Assembly: GCA_021161105.1 (NCBI GenBank)
Contig: JAGHBG010000073.1
Location: forward strand, 1-8,169
Source: Thermotogaceae bacterium
Lineage (GTDB): Bacteria; Thermotogota; Thermotogae; Thermotogales; Thermotogaceae
Direction of reading: 5' to 3'
Length of the DNA: 8,169 nucleotides
A model generated the notes under the pieces. It did not search any database. It saw only the letters and a program-made list of their open reading frames with translations, and was not told the origin of the DNA. The position numbers and the translations under genes were made by a program. Within the stretch, counting starts at the first letter, position 1; each line of letters starts with the position of its first letter. Below, one piece after another: positions 6,723 through 8,169 of the stretch.

Positions 6723-6995
6723 ATGAAGTTAAAAGTATCTTTCGAGGAGATAAAGCTTCTTGCAAAACTTAGAACTCTTTATGAGCTTGATAGCGTTAAT
6801 TCAAAGTTAGAGCAATATGAGAAAAAGTACGGGAAAACCTTCGAAGAGTTCAAAAGAGAAGTCGAGCAAACTTCTGAAGAGTTTGAGAAATGGGATGATC
6901 TGATAGAATGGGAAGCGCTTGTGGAATACAGGGAGATATTGAAGAAAAAACTGGAGGAAATAGACGATGCTACGGATGTTGAAATTATTAGATGA
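6723..6995 (+). CDS. Small acidic helical protein, probable antitoxin of the TumE-like toxin
   Basis: The 90-residue product is rich in Glu and Lys and is predicted to be almost wholly helical. It has heptad-like stretches at about 25-55 and 68-82 and an aromatic-acidic core, EFEKWDDLIEWEALVEY (53-69). No DNA-binding helix-turn-helix is evident by eye. I infer the antitoxin role from its position: first gene of the pair, overlapping the toxin gene by 29 bases, behind its own promoter. The start is well supported by AAGGGAGGT at 6708-6716, 6 nt before the ATG. In family terms, many toxins of this type are paired with small unrelated proteins, so the sequence alone does not prove function. A small structural protein is the alternative. 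Confidence 0.7.
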   Translation: MKLKVSFEEIKLLAKLRTLYELDSVNSKLEQYEKKYGKTFEEFKREVEQTSEEFEKWDDLIEWEALVEYREILKKKLEEIDDATDVEIIR

Positions 6996-7314
6996 TAGCG
7001 AACTGGTAAAGAAACTCGAGTTGATAAGATACATAAACGAAGAGGGCCTGCTTTATATATACGCCCGTGCAGTTTTTATAGACGGATCTGTTTTATATTT
7101 GCGAGAAAAGTTATCACTTAAAGGTAGAAGATACTCCTATCACTGGGTGGATTCAGATGGGAATTTGATAGCGAGGTGGGACAACGCTCCCCATCACAGG
7201 AACATTAAAACTCATCCACATCACATGCACCTGCCAGACGGATCCATTAAGGAATCTGCGGAAAGAGAAGGATTCAAAATAGTGGAGTATATTCTGGCAA
7301 ATTTAAGGAGATAG
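6967..7314 (+). CDS. tumE: TumE/DUF6516-family toxin
   Basis: The 115-residue product carries the conserved core of the TumE (DUF6516) family of toxin-antitoxin proteins. It reads FIDGSVLYLREKLS (37-50), YSYHW (56-60), then the hallmark RWDNAPHH (70-77) and the histidine-rich HPHHMH (83-88), followed by a C-terminal helix. The family is assigned a toxin role; its molecular target is not evident here. The clustered histidines could form a catalytic or metal-binding site, which is my inference. The ATG at 6967 lies 9 nt after GGAGG (6953-6957), inside the antitoxin gene, so translation is probably coupled. A second in-frame ATG at 6976 is possible but farther from that site. The length is normal for the family and nothing looks broken. 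Confidence 0.85.
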   Translation: MLRMLKLLDDSELVKKLELIRYINEEGLLYIYARAVFIDGSVLYLREKLSLKGRRYSYHWVDSDGNLIARWDNAPHHRNIKTHPHHMHLPDGSIKESAEREGFKIVEYILANLRR

Positions 7315-7375
7315 AACCTGCAACAGATTCTTATAGAAGGGCATGAAGTCCGTGACAGGGAGCGGCAAGACACAT

Positions 7376-8169
7376 TTAAGCTAAGAACGCACTGAAAATT
7401 ATTTCCAGTTTTCTTCGGACTCTTCCATCGGAATTTGTCCAGTAGGCAGCGAGTGTTGGTTGGACTTTAGCGCCATACCTTTTGGCGAAATCTCTAATAA
7501 CCTTCGGTCCCTTCAGGCGTGTCCTAAGCCGCATCACCTCATACCTTCCGTAATTCCTCAAAAATCTGTCAATAACCTTCCTGTTTCCTTCCCTAAGACT
7601 CGCATATACCTTCGCAAATGTCTCAAGCCTTTTTGATGAGAGCCTGCTGAAGAACTTCTTAGCTGCATCCCGCCTGCCCTTTATGTATGGGTGAGGCTCT
7701 ATCATGTTAATCACAAAAAGCATGGTTTCATATCTTTTCGACATGTATTCTTTAAAGCGTGGTATGTCCTTCTTTCTCTTCAATAGCATGAATGCTTCAA
7801 GGAATTTATCTTTTCTTGAAAGGTAAAATTTGCTTCTATCAACAAGAGCTGTGAATGTGGATAGAAAAAGACAAAGCCTATCTTTAAACTTCATGCCCTG
7901 AAGTGTCATTATCGCTTTCTCAAAATCTTTCTTTATCCTTTTCTTTATGAGTTCGTTGTATACAGGATAAGGGCATGTGTAAATGTCTATGTCTTTTCCT
8001 TCAATGAGTTTTTGTAGTGTATCTGATCTTATAAAGGAAGTCTTACCTGTAACGATCTCAGATGTTCTTGAAGGCGATAGGCTTTCTGATCTGTAAGGGC
8101 CAAGTATCTTTTTTAGGAAGTTTCTCAATTTTCTTGTGTTTTTATAAGTATTTTCAGAGAAAGAGGGCA
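7376..8169 (-). CDS. Unrecognised basic, helical protein, probably partial at the window edge
   Basis: I do not recognise this protein. At least 250 residues can be read from a TTG at 8126-8128, but that codon has no clear ribosome site. The frame stays open for another 13 codons to the window edge (PSFSENTYKNTRK before the TTG), so I report it as partial at its 5' end. The product is very rich in Lys and Arg, has no obvious membrane segment or signal peptide, and looks all-helical, with repeated basic-amphipathic stretches such as RRDAAKKFFSRLSSKRLETF. A single Cys-Pro (YTCPYP) is near residue 52, counting from the TTG. The charge suggests nucleic-acid or ribosome binding, but that is only an inference. 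It converges on the toxin-antitoxin pair, with 61 bases between the stops. Confidence 0.65.
   Translation of the reverse strand, partial: PSFSENTYKNTRKLRNFLKKILGPYRSESLSPSRTSEIVTGKTSFIRSDTLQKLIEGKDIDIYTCPYPVYNELIKKRIKKDFEKAIMTLQGMKFKDRLCLFLSTFTALVDRSKFYLSRKDKFLEAFMLLKRKKDIPRFKEYMSKRYETMLFVINMIEPHPYIKGRRDAAKKFFSRLSSKRLETFAKVYASLREGNRKVIDRFLRNYGRYEVMRLRTRLKGPKVIRDFAKRYGAKVQPTLAAYWTNSDGRVRRKLEIIFSAFLA

Noticed and set aside
7315..7375. A terminator between the converging toxin gene and the minus-strand gene
   Set aside because: Only a weak TTCT/AGAA pairing is visible, with no GC-rich stem or T tract on either strand.

Overview
The window carries a complete Rnf operon, a lone ABC exporter preceded by an odd small reading frame, a toxin-antitoxin pair and an unrecognised gene at the right edge. 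The organism is an anaerobic bacterium. The DNA is moderately AT-rich, arginine is coded mostly by AGA/AGG and ATA isoleucine is common in the rnf genes, and the proteins are rich in Lys and Glu. Together with the rnfCDGEAB order this suggests a thermophile, for example of the Thermotogota or a thermophilic Firmicute. The placement is an inference; no rRNA or other strong marker is present.

Region 1 (1-4664). A near-consensus sigma70-type promoter and a strong Shine-Dalgarno sequence drive six tightly packed genes, rnfC-rnfD-rnfG-rnfE-rnfA-rnfB. Neighbouring genes overlap by 1-4 bases or are separated by about ten, and a strong intrinsic terminator closes the operon. Together they encode a membrane ferredoxin:NAD+ oxidoreductase that couples electron transfer to Na+ or H+ export. 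The two flavinylated subunits (D and G), the two Cys-carrying membrane subunits (A and E) and the NADH/FMN/Fe-S subunit (C) all look intact. The notable point is RnfB. It has only 104 residues, ends just after its first four-cysteine cluster motif, and lacks the usual C-terminal ferredoxin domains. The terminator follows directly, so no lost coding sequence lies downstream.

Region 2 (4665-6594). About 280 bases without a confident gene precede a 549-residue ABC exporter half-transporter (fused membrane and ATPase domains). In this leader an open frame with three cysteines and a Gly-Gly motif ends in an ATGA overlap with the exporter start. The frame is broken by a TGA and has no ordinary start after it. 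It may be the relic, or an unusually expressed form, of a small exported peptide.

Region 3 (6595-7314). An extended -10 promoter with an inverted repeat just upstream precedes two overlapping small genes: an acidic helical protein (probable antitoxin) and a TumE/DUF6516-family toxin.

Region 4 (7315-8169). A convergent minus-strand gene encodes a very basic, probably all-helical protein that I do not recognise. Its frame stays open to the window edge, so its start may lie outside.
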